DNA of 64,000 bases from Scalesia atractyloides (GCA_947069175.1 CAMTDV010000030.1:93925916-93989915), one strand, 5' to 3'; shown: positions 1-11,598, numbered from the stretch's first letter. Notes: generated by a model from the letters alone, not told the origin. Made by a program: numbers and translations.

Positions 1-111
1 TGGTCCAGAATTTTTGTCAAAACCAACCAAACAAAATCACGAACACCCCTAACGGCCGCAACACACTCCATTATATAATCATCATAATTCACCACAAAAA
101 CAAATTATCAC

Positions 112-513
112 CTTATTTGCAGCTAACAGGTGTGACAATGAAGGAAGCACGGTTTTGGAGTAACTAGCAAGGGAATGTAACCCGTCCTCTGAACCGGTTA
201 ATCCACGAACAATATCAACAGCTGCTTTCTTCACCTAATCAATCATTATACCATCAAAATTGATGCTCATTAAAATTCAACAACTGAATTGTAATGATAA
301 CAGATCAACTATATAAATTAGGGTTTAAAAAAGCAAATAAGTTACTAATCGAATCAGCTGATTAAAGTTTAATTGAACTGTAATCAGAAGCAATTATGAC
401 AGAGTTATAGAAATTAGGGTTTTAGCATGGAAAATATGAGAAGAAGAGATAGAACTAACTTGTGGAGAAGGAGATGATAGGAAGTTAATGAGTTCTTCCA
501 TTTCGTTCGCCAT
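112..513 (-). CDS. HGH1: HGH1 homologue, first two exons (gene runs off the window)
   Basis: Minus-strand gene, 5' end only. Exon 1 is 460-513 and starts with ATG at 513-511; it reads MANEMEELINFLSSPSPQ and ends CAA before a GT donor. Exon 2 is 112-234, after an AG acceptor, and reads VKKAAVDIVRGLTGSEDG then HSLASYSKTVLPSLSHLL, ending AANK before a GT donor at 111. Phase is kept across the junction. The sequence matches the start of the plant HGH1 armadillo-repeat family (DUF383/DUF384), a cytosolic co-chaperone known from yeast to help fold elongation factor eEF2. Positions 1-111 are the second intron; the rest of the gene lies left of the window. Assignment rests on the remembered family sequence, and I am fairly sure of it. 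Confidence 0.85.
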
Positions 514-666
514 TTTTGCTTTTGGTTTTCTCCTACAGCGATTCAATGATAAAACTCCAGTTGGATTGTGAGGGTTTAACGGCGGCCACTTTTCTGTTGA
601 TATTTCTCCCCTTATGGCTGTTGAGTGAAATTATTAATAATTAATAACTAATGAGAGAACAAATAT

Positions 667-739
667 GGGGATGTAGCTCAAATGGTAGAGCGCTCGCTTT
701 GCATGCGAGAGGCACGGGGTTCGATCCCCCGCATCTCCA
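667..739 (+). tRNA. trnA-UGC: tRNA-Ala (anticodon UGC)
   Basis: 73-nt cloverleaf. The acceptor stem pairs GGGGATG (667-673) with CATCTCC (732-738), and A739 is the discriminator base. The anticodon arm CTCGC/GCGAG holds the loop TTTGCAT with TGC at 700-702. Box A-like and box B (GGTTCGATCCC) promoters are present. A T-run at 743-747 would serve as the RNA polymerase III terminator. No intron. It lies 153 bp from the HGH1 start codon, transcribed divergently. Confidence 0.95.
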
Positions 740-849
740 ACCTTTTTAATAATTATTTTGTTTCATTAGCAACAGTCAAACTGAACTCCAATTATTCCTT
801 CGTGTCGCTTTTGATACCAGACCATGGGTGGGAAAGGTACGGCTGGTAA

Positions 850-1610
850 TAGGGGTGTTCATGAGCTGACCGAATGGAGGTATGTTCGTGCTTGGTTAGG
901 TTTGAAAGCGAGCCGCTCGGTTTGGTTCAGATTTAGGAAATCGAGCGGAAATCTTATGCTCAGCTTGGTTCGGGTTAGAACCGAGCCGTTTGGTTCGGTT
1001 CGCTTTTGCTCAGTTTTATTTAGCATTCATACACAATCATTCATTGATCAAAATTCACCAACTTATATGTCTCACGCACACTTAACAATTTAACAAAATA
1101 CAAACATAAAAAGTCCAACAAAAATAAACACAAAATGGTATCCAAATGTTTAATGTTTAAGAACATCTAAAATGCTACGAGAGAAGGTCAGAAGGATTAT
1201 ACGAGAGAACGTTGTGAGAGATTCAGTCCGAGAGAGAGAGACTAGGGCTAGTTTTGATGAAATACTGAAATGGTGAACTTAAGTCTTTAGAAGAATGAGG
1301 GAAATATGGATTTAGGGATTTAGGGAAATTATGGTTACTTTATTAAAGTCTAAAACATAGTGGCAATATCATATTTCAACTTTTTTTAATACTTTTTAAT
1401 ATATTTATTATATATATATATAATAATAATAATAATTAAATTCGATGAATCCAAACGAGCGACGAGCGAGCGTACCTATGCTCGTGCTCGGTTCGTTTTT
1501 AAACCGAACCGAGCTGCTCGGCTCGGTTTTAACCGAGCAAGGAATCAAACGAGCAAATTTCCGAGCTTTTTCGAACGATCGTCGAGCGCCGAGCAGTTTG
1601 GACAGCCCTA
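850..1610. mobile_element. hAT-type non-autonomous element with perfect 8-bp TSD
   Basis: The 5' end TAGGGGTGTTCATGAGC and 3' end GACAGCCCTA are imperfect inverted termini. The element is flanked by the perfect 8-bp duplication GCTGGTAA at 842-849 and 1611-1618. Both ends are rich in GAGC/CGAGC and GGTTCGGTT motifs that form a long subterminal inverted repeat. The centre is AT-rich with no transposase. An 8-bp TSD and TAGGGGTG ends point to the hAT superfamily. Confidence 0.85.
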
Positions 1611-1618
1611 GCTGGTAA

Positions 1619-2135
1619 TTTTAACACGATACGAAGTTATCATGTTTTGTGTTTGACCTTAACAAGTTTCGTGTCTAAAACAGGTCGACACAATAAGACC
1701 TTAACAGGTTTCGTCTACACAGGTTAAAACCCGTTAACCTGTTAAGAAATATTATATGTGGGTGTGGACATGGGGTCATCAGTTGTGGAACTTACGATGA
1801 ATTCTACACAAACAAACATGGTTCTTTTCCCACAATCCAACCTCTAATTTTTATGTCTCTCTCACAAACACCACCATTCCCACTTCGATTCACAGTTTAT
1901 ACAATTCGGTCGTGTTCGTGTGTTAAACAGGTCGTGTTCGTGTGTTAAACAAGCTGTATGATACGTTGGTATTTTTTCCGTGTCTTAACAGGTCGTTTCG
2001 TGTAACCTGATTATTAATAGGTTCATGTTTCGAAAATTTAACACGATAAGATTTCGTGTCGTGTTCGTATTTGCGTGTTTCGGGCTCGTGTCTTAACAGA
2101 TCGGGTTGACCCGTTATGCCAGGATGCTAGCCCTA
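1619..2135. repeat. Degenerate repeat rich in GTGTTCGTG / ACAGGTCGTG
   Basis: Repeated motifs such as CGTGTTCGTGTGTTAAAC and TTAACAGGTCG recur, and the segment ends GGGTTGACCCGTTATGCC near 2120 and then CTAGCCCTA. The matching left part (GGGTGGGAAAGGTACGGCTGG at about 826-846) lies on the other side of the 850-1610 element. The 850-1610 insertion therefore probably landed inside an older hAT-like element covering about 820-2135. I found no clean outer TSD. Confidence 0.4.
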
Positions 2136-2833
2136 GGGAAAAGCTTACTCAAGGTACCTATGCAAAGATTACGTTTTTGTTTTTGAGGACTCTTCCAGTT
2201 AAAAAAGGATTCTTCACCTCATACTTGATTTTCATTTTATTCGAATGTTGGTTGGTTTTCTAATTTGTTCTTTTAGGTTGGAGTGAGTGTGTTGCCGCAA
2301 CACATCTATCATCCATATCAGCGTCATATCAACCTTCATCGTAGCTTGCTTCTTTCTTTCCAGATCACAAAAGATACATATGTTTTAAGCATCTCATGAC
2401 ACAACTAATTTTCAAATAACAAACTAAAAAAAACCCTAACTAAAAATTTGATTGGCTAGTGCGAGAAAGAGGCCTACCAAATAGTTTGTGTCTCTCGACA
2501 AGAATGGCACAACCATATCCCACCCTGCCGATTAGAAGTTGCCACATGTTTCCAAACTCAAGGGAATGCTTCATCAAAGTTGCTAATACATCGATGACAA
2601 CTTGTCGCACCATTTCGGTCCACCTTACTTTGAAGGGCTAAAAAGATTTTTACAACCAATTAACAACTTTTTTTCTAGGAGATATACACACCATGGACAA
2701 AATTGTAGGGTTGTTAACGAATTATAATGAATTGAACCATATCAAACGGAACTTTGTTCATGTTCGTTTGTTTTAGCTTTGAAAAAAAACCAACATTTTT
2801 TTTTTCTAAAAACAGCCTCTAACTAAAAAAAAT
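2136..2833. other. Intergenic stretch with an unrecognised open fragment
   Basis: No gene recognised. On the minus strand, about 2640 to 2455, there is an open, protein-like stretch containing WTEMVRQVVIDVLATLMKHS and then FGNMWQLLIGRVGYGCAIL. It is preceded by a T-rich AG that could be an acceptor. It may be a relic of a gene or transposon; I cannot name the family. Confidence 0.2.
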
Positions 2834-3202
2834 AGTAAATTGCCAAAATAGTCACTGTATTTTGGACTATTTTTTCAGTATAGTTCAAATGTTTCATTTA
2901 TCCCCCATAGGTCTAAAGAGGTTTCACCACTGTCATTTGGTCCAACTGACTTAACCCTATTCATTTTTTCTGTTAATTAGAAGTGCAATTTGGTCATTTT
3001 ATATGTCTTTTAGATAGTCCTTCTTATGTTAAGAATAGAAAATGACTGAATTACCCTTCAAGTTAACATAAAAAATAGACAGGGTTAAATCAGTTAGACC
3101 GAAATGATAATGGTGAAACATTTTTAAACCCACCAGTTATAAACGAAACCTTTGGACTTAGCAAAACTGCCCACACCACATAAACCATTTTGACAATTTA
3201 CT
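2834..3202. mobile_element. Inverted-repeat MITE (GCCAAAATGG/CCATTTTGGC family)
   Basis: Starts AGTAAATTGCCAAAATAG and ends CCATTTTGACAATTTACT. The two halves are complementary along most of their length, as in the other copies of this family at 6388, 7564, 9412, 23274 and 25354. It is non-coding. Flanks are A-rich, so the TSD cannot be read. Confidence 0.65.
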
Positions 3203-3359
3203 AAAAAAAGAAAACTAGAAGTATTTCCTTTAATCTCTTAAGTAAAATTGTTTGGTAGCAAATAAAAAAAAATCCCATTGAATAAAATAAAATAAAATAT
3301 GAATCAACTTAAATCCACATAAGTTGAATCTAAGTATGAAAAGTAGACTAACAAAAGGC

Positions 3360-4957
3360 ACTTTCCTGTTTCTTCTTCTTCTTCTTATTCTTCTTCTTCC
3401 TTGGCATTCGACCGATGGTCTCTTTTCTTCCCCTTCCATTCTCTCTGTCGCTCTTCAATACGAAAATGGCACTTTTATTCACTCACAAATTCAACTCCAT
3501 CTTATAGCTACAGATCCGCACTCAAAACTAGAATCAACAAACCAATTTTCTCCACGAAACAGGTTCTATTTCGACGCCTCTGTTTAATTTTGTTTATTAT
3601 TTTGAAGTGAAGTTAGTGTAATCTGATTCAGGCTGCATAATATTCTTCTAGATCTTATGAGTTTGAAGAATATATGATGATTCTGCGATTATTAGCGATC
3701 TACACGCGTATTTAGGGTTTATATGTGTTGGTAATTTTTCAATCTCACTAGATTAAATTGTTAAAAGATCTGTAAATTAGATCTGATGTTTAACCCTTTT
3801 TCGAAATTGTTAAATAATATAACCGAACAATTGGCTTATCAGTTTATCACGATCACTGAACTTGTATCATAAATTCGTATGTTATTTGCTTTAATTTATA
3901 TTACAAATCGTGTAATGCGTTCGAATTAGACTGATTTAATTGATAGTTTTACGGGACTTATAGCACTATTAGGGTTTCTTGATGAAGATCATAGGAACAG
4001 TGACCACTTAAGAAGTTAGGAAATGATTTTACTCTTGGTTTAAAAAAGCGTGAGGCGCGCCAAAGCGTTTTGGTTCCAAAAGCTCTAAGTGAAGCTTTAA
4101 GCGCGAAGCGAGAGCTTCACGTATACGAAGCGCTCAAAAAAAAAAAAACTCATCAATATGACCTATTCTACTTGTTAATCAATAATAAACACAAAAACAT
4201 GATTAAAAAACACACTTAACACATAAAAAAACATAGTTAAAACATAAATCAAAGTATGAAGAATCGCAGTAGAAGAGGAAGGGAGCGGCTGAATATGTTA
4301 AAAGATGGCCAACGTTCTTTTTTTTAGGGTAAACAAGTAGCGGCTTCATTTAAACCCTATTTAAAGACTACTGGGCCTAAATAAATAGCCCAAATGTGAC
4401 CTGATGGGCTGAAGCGTCGCCTCAAACCAAGGTCGCTTCGCGCTTAAAGCTCGCCTCAAAACGCTTCACATGTTGTGACGCCTCAGAGCAAAAAAAGCGA
4501 CATTGCCAGCGCCTCACGCTTAAAGATCGCTTAAAGCGCGCTTTGTTAAACCAAGATTTTACTTATAATAGTTTTAAGTCTATTAATAAACAACAATCAT
4601 AACACCGGGTACATTATAAAAAGAAATGTGTACCAGTCGATGCCTTCCGGCTTCCAAACTTATGTCATGTCATTGGTAAGAATGACATGAAAATATTTGA
4701 GTTTGGAAGCCAAATAAAATTATTTGAAACAGGAATCCAATGATATAATCTTTAGCTTCGGTAAGGTGCTGTGATATTTAATCTGATATGATAACACTTC
4801 TCACGTAGAAACAATTGTAGCAACAAAACTAAAATCTAATTAAGAAACTGTTAGCTTCTTTTGGTAGCAGTTATATGAGTTCATGGCTATAACTGATGCA
4901 TTATGGATCTTATGAATTTGATGAATATATGGTGATTTTGTACAGATGAATTTGCAG
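3360..4957 (+). promoter_or_regulatory. Probable 5' UTR exon and leader intron of the DUF616 gene
   Basis: A CTT/TTC-rich leader begins about 3360, and a good donor, ACAG|GTTCTATT, lies at 3562/3563. A TTTGCAG acceptor at 4957 lies 25 bp upstream of the ATG at 4983. The inferred leader intron of about 1.4 kb holds the transposon at 4034-4555. The short ORFs in the leader are not expected to be the main product. The transcript start is not visible in the sequence. Confidence 0.45.
4034..4555. mobile_element. MITE with CTTGGTTTAA termini and 8-bp TSD
   Basis: The termini CTTGGTTTAA and TTAAACCAAG are perfect 10-bp inverted repeats. They are flanked by ATTTTACT at 4026-4033 and 4556-4563; a ninth base, G, is also shared. 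Subterminal regions carry GAGGCG/CGCCTC and AAGCG clusters in opposite orientations. It has no coding capacity. It sits in the probable leader intron of the DUF616 gene. Confidence 0.85.
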
Positions 4958-4982
4958 CAGATTAGGTTTAGGAAAAAGTGAG

Positions 4983-7900
4983 ATGTTACCGGAGAGGAGA
5001 GGAGTTTTTGCTGGTTCAGATCCGATTAAAGCTGCTGCTGATCATGGAGTACCGGCTGTTCGTCGTAGCAGGAAATCTGGACGTATACGATTGTTGTTTT
5101 GGATATTCTCGTTTGCTGCTCTCTTCTCCATTTGTATCGCTACTTTTGGATTTAAGATGTTTTTCCATGGTAAATAATTCATTATCATTTTTGTTACAGT
5201 TCCCGAAAAAAGTAATAAGATTGCACTTACTATTATTACATTCTTGTAATTTCTTTTCAGGTGTAGAAGAGCATCAAAGCTTTTTGTTATCAACAAATGT
5301 TAAAGATGTATCAGTAGAAGCAAATACCACCGAACAACCAAAAAAGAAGCCTCATAGGGCACGTAAGAGTTCCTTATACTTTACACTCTACTATTATTGA
5401 ATTAACCATAGAATGCATCTCAATTCTATATAATAAACGCTTTTATGCCTAAAATATATTATGCAGTTAATGTGGTAAAACGTCGGATATCAGTCAAGGA
5501 CGAATATATGAGATATAGGTTATCGCGGTGGGATATCTGTAAATCTGTAATTTTAGTATCACGCAGAATTTATATATATAGCAATTTAACACTAACAATT
5601 CAGTATACTCTCCTACTATTAACAAATTAACCTTTCGCAACTTGCAAAACACTAACAATTGTAGCAAGTAGGATTTGATTAAGACTTAAATACTAACATT
5701 TAACACTAACAATTAATAATTAAGACTTAAAACACTAATAGCAGCAATAAGAAGAAAGACGAACGCTAGAAATAAGAAGAAAGGTACTGATATAAGGAAA
5801 ATCGGTGACATATCGGTCAAATATCGCCGATAATATAGGTACCAATATTCTGATCAATATTTTACATGGGGACTGATAACCGGTATATCACTGATATTAA
5901 CTGCATAGTTAATGGTATTCCTGCTATATGCTTTTGTCCCATTTGACACTATCAATTTCTTATTGAATTTCATGTTTTAGGTTTTTACCCTTGCAAAGTT
6001 GAGTTAAAGGACTCAGTTAAAGCACTCGATGAGCCCAAAACCTTTTGGAACTTTGTAAAATTTTCATTACAATACGTAGTGCGGGAGAACATACAATCCC
6101 ATGAAAATCACATTACTCCGAGATTTGGAGGTCATCAAACCCTTGAAGAACGGGAACAATCTTATCATGCAGTCAATCAAACAATTCACTGCGGTTTTGT
6201 AGAGTTTGAAGGGTCTCCAAACACTGGGTTTGATTTGGACAAAGAGGACAAAATGTACATGGAAACTTGTACTATTGTTGTATCATCCTGTATTTTTGGA
6301 AGCTCGGACTTTTTGCGAAGGCCAACTAGCAAACTGGTATTGAAAATTTTTCATTTTATGATATTTTACCAGCTTTAATGAAATAATGATAGTTTTTCGT
6401 CCTTGAGGTTTGGCCAGTTTTGCGACTTTCGTCCAAAGGTTTGTTTTTCCGCATCTGGATCCAAAAGGTTTGAAATCATGCCATTTTCATCTGGTTCGTT
6501 AACTCCATCCATTTTTCTCCATTAAGTCAGGGGTATTTTTGTCTTTTTGTTATTTTTAAGGGCAATTCGGTCTAATAGATTTGGTCAGGGGTATTTTAAA
6601 TGCTTGTACATAAAGTGAAAAAGACCGAATTGCTCTTTAAGTTAACAAAAAAGACGAAAATACCCCTGATTTAACAAAGAAAATTGGATGGAGTTAACAA
6701 GCTAGATGAAAATGGCAAAATTTCAAACCTTTTGGAACCAGATGCGGAAAAACAAACCTTTGGACGAAAGTCGCAAAACTGGCTACCAAACCTCAGGGAC
6801 GAAAATCGCATTTTACTCTAATCAATTTGACAAAGTAGTAACTCATAAAAAATGTTAAAAAGAAATTTGAACATGAAGTGTTGCGGGTCAAACAGTTTGG
6901 CCCGTACCAGAAAGATGCCTGTTTTGACCTGAACCGGTTTGACCCTAACTCAAATTGCCTGACCCACCTGTTTCGCTACCACTAGCAATTACTAACGTAC
7001 GACTTTATGTCAAAAGGTCTTATATTGGTACTTAAATATTGTAAAATCATTGTGCGTGCGTGTTTATTATACCACTTAAATGAATGAATAGTTCAGTAAT
7101 CATTCACTCTTTGTGATTATTATATAATCATGCAGATCAGTCAATTCTCAAAGGAGAACGCGTGTTTCATTATGTTTGTTGACAAGGAAACACTTGTAAA
7201 ACTTTCAAAGGAGGGAACTATTCCTGATGAAAAAAGATTTATCGGGTTATGGAGGATGGTTGTCGTAAGCAATCTACCATATGACGACATGAGGAAAACT
7301 GGGAAAGTGCCGAAATTTTTGTCACATCGTCTCTTCCCATCAGCCAGGTATGAACTTATCTTATGGGGTGTTTTGAAACTGAATATGTTATATTGAAGAG
7401 TCAGAATCTGATAATCAACTATACTAAAACGTGTTGTGCTTATGCTGTTTGGTGTGGTAATAGTCACATAATATACTGTGGCAAATTCTGATCATTTGAT
7501 GTAATAGTTAGATAAAATTTCCAAAGCGAGCGATCACAATAAAAACATGAGAATTAATTTTTAGAGTAAAATGCCATTTTCGTCCCTGAGGTTTGGTTAC
7601 TTTTGCGACTTTCGTCCAAAGGTTTGTTTTTCCTCATCTGGATCCAAAATGTTTGAAATCTTGCCATTTTCATCCAACTCGTTAACTACATTCATTTTTT
7701 AATGTTAAGTCAGGGGTAATTTCGTCTTTTTAGAACATTTTTTTGTGATGATTAAAGGGTTTGGGTGGGGAGAAAGTCAACAGAGGTGGATCTTTATTTC
7801 TTATAGTGTTTTTTTATTTAATAAAAATGTCTGAAAAGATGGAAATGCCCCTCATTTAACGTAGAAAAATGGATGGAGTTAACGGGTTGGATGAAAATGG

Positions 7901-9934
7901 CAAGACCTTTTGGATCTATATGCGGAAAAACAAACCTTTGGGTGAAAGTGGCCAAACCTCAAGGGACGAAAATGGCATTTTACTCTTATTATTTTGTTTT
8001 GAATTATGATGTATAAAATATTAGGGGTGCTAAACGGGTCGTGTTCGCGGGTTGGCGGGTTCAACCCGACCCGAACCCGAAAAATTTACATGAACCCGAA
8101 CCCGAACCCGAAAAATTTACATGAACCCGAACCCGACCCGAACCCGAAAATCGTATCATATATATGAACCGAACACGACCCGAAGTTTCGTGGGTTGACC
8201 CGAACACGACCCGTTTAACCCGAATTTTTTAATTTTTATTCTGAAATTAATATATTAAAATTAAAAATTACTTAAAAAAACACAAAATGTATATAATATT
8301 ATCATATTTAAATTATAAAATCTATGTTAATTTCTCTTTGTAAGTTATAATCATGACATAAAATACACGCCCCATTTAGTTTATGACAAAATATATTATA
8401 AAAAATACAATATAGTATAAATGTGTTAAACGGGTCAACCCGCCAACCCGACAAGGTTGACCCGAACCTGACCCGTTAACCTAAACGGGTTCGCGGGTTC
8501 AACCCGAAACTGACCCGAACCCGTTTAGACGAAACCTAAACCCGCAATTTCGTGTTAGGTTCGAGTCGGGTTTTCGGGTCGTGTCAGAAATTCACACCCC
8601 TACAAAATATATTTATAAGCTATTTGTTAAAAAGTTCTTTTAAACACCATGCCTTTTGTTTGCGATTCTCCCTCATGTTGGTCGTGGGACCAGTTGGTGG
8701 GTTACCATAAAAGTCTCAATAACCAAGTTTAATAAAGCACATCCAAACACCTTCATAAATTTAGATGGTCGTTTAAATTCTTGTAATTATTGTTTTCAGG
8801 TATTCCATTTGGCTTGATAGCAAGCTGAGGCTTCATACAGACCCAATGCTGCTAATTGAATATTTTCTATGGCGGAATAACGCAGAATATGCAATTTCCA
8901 ACCATTACACTCGTCATTGTGTGTGGGATGAAGTACAACAAAATAAACGCTTAAATAAATACAATCACACAGCAATCGACCAACAGTTTTTGTTTTATCA
9001 GTCTGATGGTCTTCATAAGTTTGACCCTTCTGACCCGAATAAACCCCTTCCTAGCTGTGCGTGTCACTGGTATTTTATATTTTTATTTTATTTCATATAT
9101 CGGAGACTGTAATTGAAAAAGTCCGATTTAAGACATTAATTCTCTGTATTTGTGATTGCAGATGTTCCGGAAGGTTCTGTTATTGTTAGGGCACATACTC
9201 CAATGTCGAACTTATTTTCATGTCTTTGGTTTAATGAAGTTGATCGGTTTACTTCACGTGATCAGTTAAGCTTTGGATATACTTTCTTAAAGTTGAAACG
9301 GACGAACCCTGATAAACCATTTGTGTTACATATGTTTAAGGTAATTTGTCTCTTCAAGGTTTTACAAGCACATCTATTATCTACAAAAATTCAAATCTAA
9401 AATATGTTTTTGAGTAAAATGCCATTTCCGTCCCTGAGGTTTGACCACTTTTGCGACTTTCATCCAAATGTTTGTTTTTCCACATCTCGATCCAAAAGGT
9501 TTGAAATCTTGTCATTTTCATCCAACTTGTTAACTCCATCCATTTTTCTCTGTTAAATGAGGGGCATTTTCGTCTTTTTAGACATTCTTTGTGATGCTTA
9601 AAGGGTTTGGGTGGGGAGAAAGTCATTATTTCTTATAGTGTTTTATATTCCAATAAAATTGTCTAAATAGACGGAAATGCCCCTTATTTAACGTAGAAAA
9701 TGGATGGAGTTAACGAGTTGGATAGAAATGGCAAGATTTCAAACCTTTTGGATCCAGATGCGGAAAAAAACATACATTTGGACGAAAGTCGCAAAAATAG
9801 CCAAACCTCGACATTTTACTCTATTTTATTTTTTTCTCTCGAGTTTGCTTATTATAACAATTTATACCTTTTATCATGTGTAGGATTGTGAACGCAGAGC
9901 AATCACAAAGCTATTTCATCACAGGAATCCCTGA
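4983..9934 (+). CDS. DUF616 family glycosyltransferase (MUCI70/TOD1-like), 7 coding exons
   Basis: Coding exons: 4983-5169, 5261-5362, 5981-6336, 7136-7347, 8800-9056, 9162-9340 and 9884-9934, giving 447 residues. All junctions are GT-AG and phases close exactly. The N-terminus is type II membrane: a basic stretch (RRSRKSGR), then one hydrophobic helix at about residues 33-55, then a polar stem. The DUF616 core follows from about residue 100, with RFGGHQTLEEREQSYHA, CGFVEFEGSP, SCIFGSSDFLRRPTSK, GKVPKFLSHRLFPSARYS, DPMLLIEYFLWR, NHYTRHCVWDEVQQNKR, YNHTAIDQQFLFYQSDG and AHTPMSNLFSCLWFNEVDRF. MUCI70, a known member, is a Golgi protein needed for seed-mucilage xylan/pectin; the exact reaction is unsettled. 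Introns 3, 4 and 6 carry MITEs of one family and intron 4 also a hAT MITE. No broken codons seen. Confidence 0.93.
5460..5907. repeat. Inverted-terminus repeat with GATATCGG motifs (intron 2 of the DUF616 gene)
   Basis: Begins TATGCAGTTAATG and ends TATTAACTGCATA, an imperfect inverted pair. The body carries ATATCGG/CCGATAT-type motifs. A related copy lies at about 26798-27436. No clear TSD was found, so the class is uncertain. Confidence 0.5.
6388..6820. mobile_element. Inverted-repeat MITE in DUF616 intron 3
   Basis: Left half GTTTTTCGTCCTTGAGGTT is complementary to right half AACCTCAGGGACGAAAA, ending CATTTTACTC. The arms are about 190 bp each around a short centre. The first few bases of the left end have been lost compared with copies at 7564 and 9412. 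Non-coding; probably MULE-type by structure. Confidence 0.7.
7564..7985. mobile_element. Inverted-repeat MITE in DUF616 intron 4
   Basis: Starts GAGTAAAATGCCATTTTCG and ends CGAAAATGGCATTTTACTC: nearly perfect 19-bp termini continuing into long complementary arms. Same family as 6388-6820 and 9412-9821. Flanks do not show a convincing TSD. Confidence 0.75.
8022..8602. mobile_element. hAT-type MITE rich in AACCCG/CGGGTT, DUF616 intron 4
   Basis: Starts TAGGGGTGCTAAACGGGTCG and ends TTCACACCCCTA. Flanks TAAAATAT (8014-8021) and CAAAATAT (8603-8610) match at 7 of 8 positions. Subterminal GACCCGAACCCG arrays at the left face CGGGTTCG arrays at the right, and the centre is AT-rich. It lies about 40 bp after the MITE at 7564-7985. 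Confidence 0.8.
9412..9821. mobile_element. Inverted-repeat MITE in DUF616 intron 6
   Basis: Starts GAGTAAAATGCCATTTCCG and ends GACATTTTACTC, with complementary arms and a short centre. Flanks TATGTTTTT and TATTTTATT agree at 7 of 9, compatible with a worn 9-bp Mutator-type TSD. Third copy of this family within the same gene. Confidence 0.7.
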
Positions 9935-10517
9935 GTGATGGCCCACACATTCAAGGGTTGAAATAAGCTGTTTTGTTTTGTTGGGCATAATTTTTGAAGC
10001 TTTTGTTGTATTCCCACTTCGCGGTGAAGCGACTTGTGCAAATACGGTGAGACATTCATCAGCTCCTGCAAAAGACAACATGGTAAATGAAGCAGACCCA
10101 TGGGTCAGTTTAGGATCCATTTTATGTTGTAGATGTAGTAACCTTAGATGCATAAGCTGAAAAGGTACAGATGGTGGCTGTAAATCTGTAATTGGAGTAC
10201 CACAAAACTTGACACTAGGATGGATTTTTGTAATTGTAGATTAGCATACCAAAAATCAAGACATTTTTTTATGTATAAAAGTTCAATGTCAAAATTTTAA
10301 ATCATTTAATTTAATTAATATTATAAGTTTTCATCAACTTGCACATGTAAATAGTTAATATGGTTGTATTGGTATATTAAATTTTAATACCAAGTGTAAC
10401 CTTTTAAATATATAATTCTTGAAAAGAAAATTGTTGGGGTAAATTCGGACCACTAATATTTTATTTACTACTATTTTTCAGAAAGTTTCAAGCTTAATAG
10501 AATTTTCTTTAGATATT
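9935..10517. other. 3' UTR of the DUF616 gene, then AT-rich spacer
   Basis: Downstream of the TGA at 9932-9934. A 3' UTR of a few hundred bases is expected; AT-rich sequence from about 10290 could hold poly(A) signals. I see no further gene. Confidence 0.4.
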
Positions 10518-10665
10518 CAGTGACGAACCCTAGAATTATTTACTGTGGGTGCGAATGAGGGGTATAACTAAAAATTCAAGGGGTGCGACCATAATTTTAG
10601 CCTATAAATACACTTTTTTAAAGGGTGTGTCTGCCCACCCAAGCTCTCAAGTGAGTCCGCCCCTG
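10518..10665. mobile_element. Small hAT-like MITE
   Basis: Termini CAGTGACGAACC and AGTCCGCCCCTG are imperfect inverted repeats. Flanks TAGATATT and ATGATATT agree at 6 of 8. It resembles the better preserved elements at 34198 and 35110. Confidence 0.5.
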
Positions 10666-10858
10666 ATGATATTGGGTAGGCATCTAGTTATCTTTGTGTG
10701 TAATTAATATAGAGGACCCAACCCAAACAAGAACAAACTGAACACTGCTAGTATTTGAAAGGAAATTGGTGGTAGCTTTGGCATCCATATCAGACTCGCA
10801 TGGATTGTGAGGTGATGTATGGATGAATGCTCTTAGATTATGTGTGTCATAGCTTTAG

Positions 10859-11598
10859 TAGGGGTGTTCAGAGAAAAAAAAACACCGATTCGAATATTGA
10901 AGTCGGTGTTCAGTTTGGTTTTTAACCGAAACCGAATTGTAAATTTGGTTCCATTTTTTTTATTTGGTTTATTTGAATAACTGAATAAACCGTTAGTTTA
11001 TTTAAATATTAAATAAAAATAACAATATTTAACAAAATGTATATTTTATTAGCCCACGTGATAAATATAAAGCCCGACTCATGAATTAAGCCCACCTATT
11101 ATTACCTTAGCCTTGTTTTGAACTTTAAAATATACAGGGTTTTACAAATTTATATCTTGTGGCACTAGACTTGTTGACTATTTAGGGTTTTACAAATTTA
11201 TATCTTGTGGCACTAGACTTGTTGACTATTTTTAGTTTCTATGATTTATGTTTTGAAGTTTTACCTTTGTGATTGTATGTACGACTATTTGCTGGATGTG
11301 TTTGTTTTAATTTGCTTTGAAACTTTCTTTTATTATATATCGTTCGGTTTAAATTAGTTGCTGACTTGATGTTCGAAAGTTGGAACACAAACATGAATAA
11401 AAATTAAGAAAAAAAATACTTGATACAATTCGGTTAAATTTGGTTGAAATTGGCTTGTTTGATTTTTAACCGAAACCAAACCAAATTGAATATGGTTTGG
11501 TTCGGGTTCCATGTTCCTAATTCGGTTTTTGGTTTGGAATACAAAACTTTGAAAACGAAATAAACAAAATGAACCAACCAAACCGATGAACATCCCTA
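10859..11598. mobile_element. hAT-like element with AACCGAA/TTCGGTT ends
   Basis: Begins TAGGGGTGTTCA and ends TGAACATCCCTA, a 12-bp inverted pair with one mismatch. Subterminal CCGAAACCGAAT faces ATTCGGTTTTTGG. The flanks (AGCTTTAG and TGCTCTAC) only partly agree, so the TSD is weak. Contains the 48-bp tandem duplication at 11136-11231. Confidence 0.65.
11136..11231. repeat. Perfect 48-bp tandem duplication
   Basis: Two identical units, 11136-11183 and 11184-11231, each beginning AGGGTTTTACAAATTTATAT. It lies inside the hAT-like element, so it arose after that insertion or in its parent. Confidence 0.9.

Noticed and set aside
2459..2641. Open frame of 60 codons (plus) and its minus-strand counterpart
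   Set aside because: No start, splice context or family I can name; the minus-strand reading is kept only as a low-confidence fragment.
4978..5400. 140-codon frame overlapping the DUF616 first exon
   Set aside because: It is the shifted frame of exon 1 plus intron 1; the 4983 frame joins the conserved protein.
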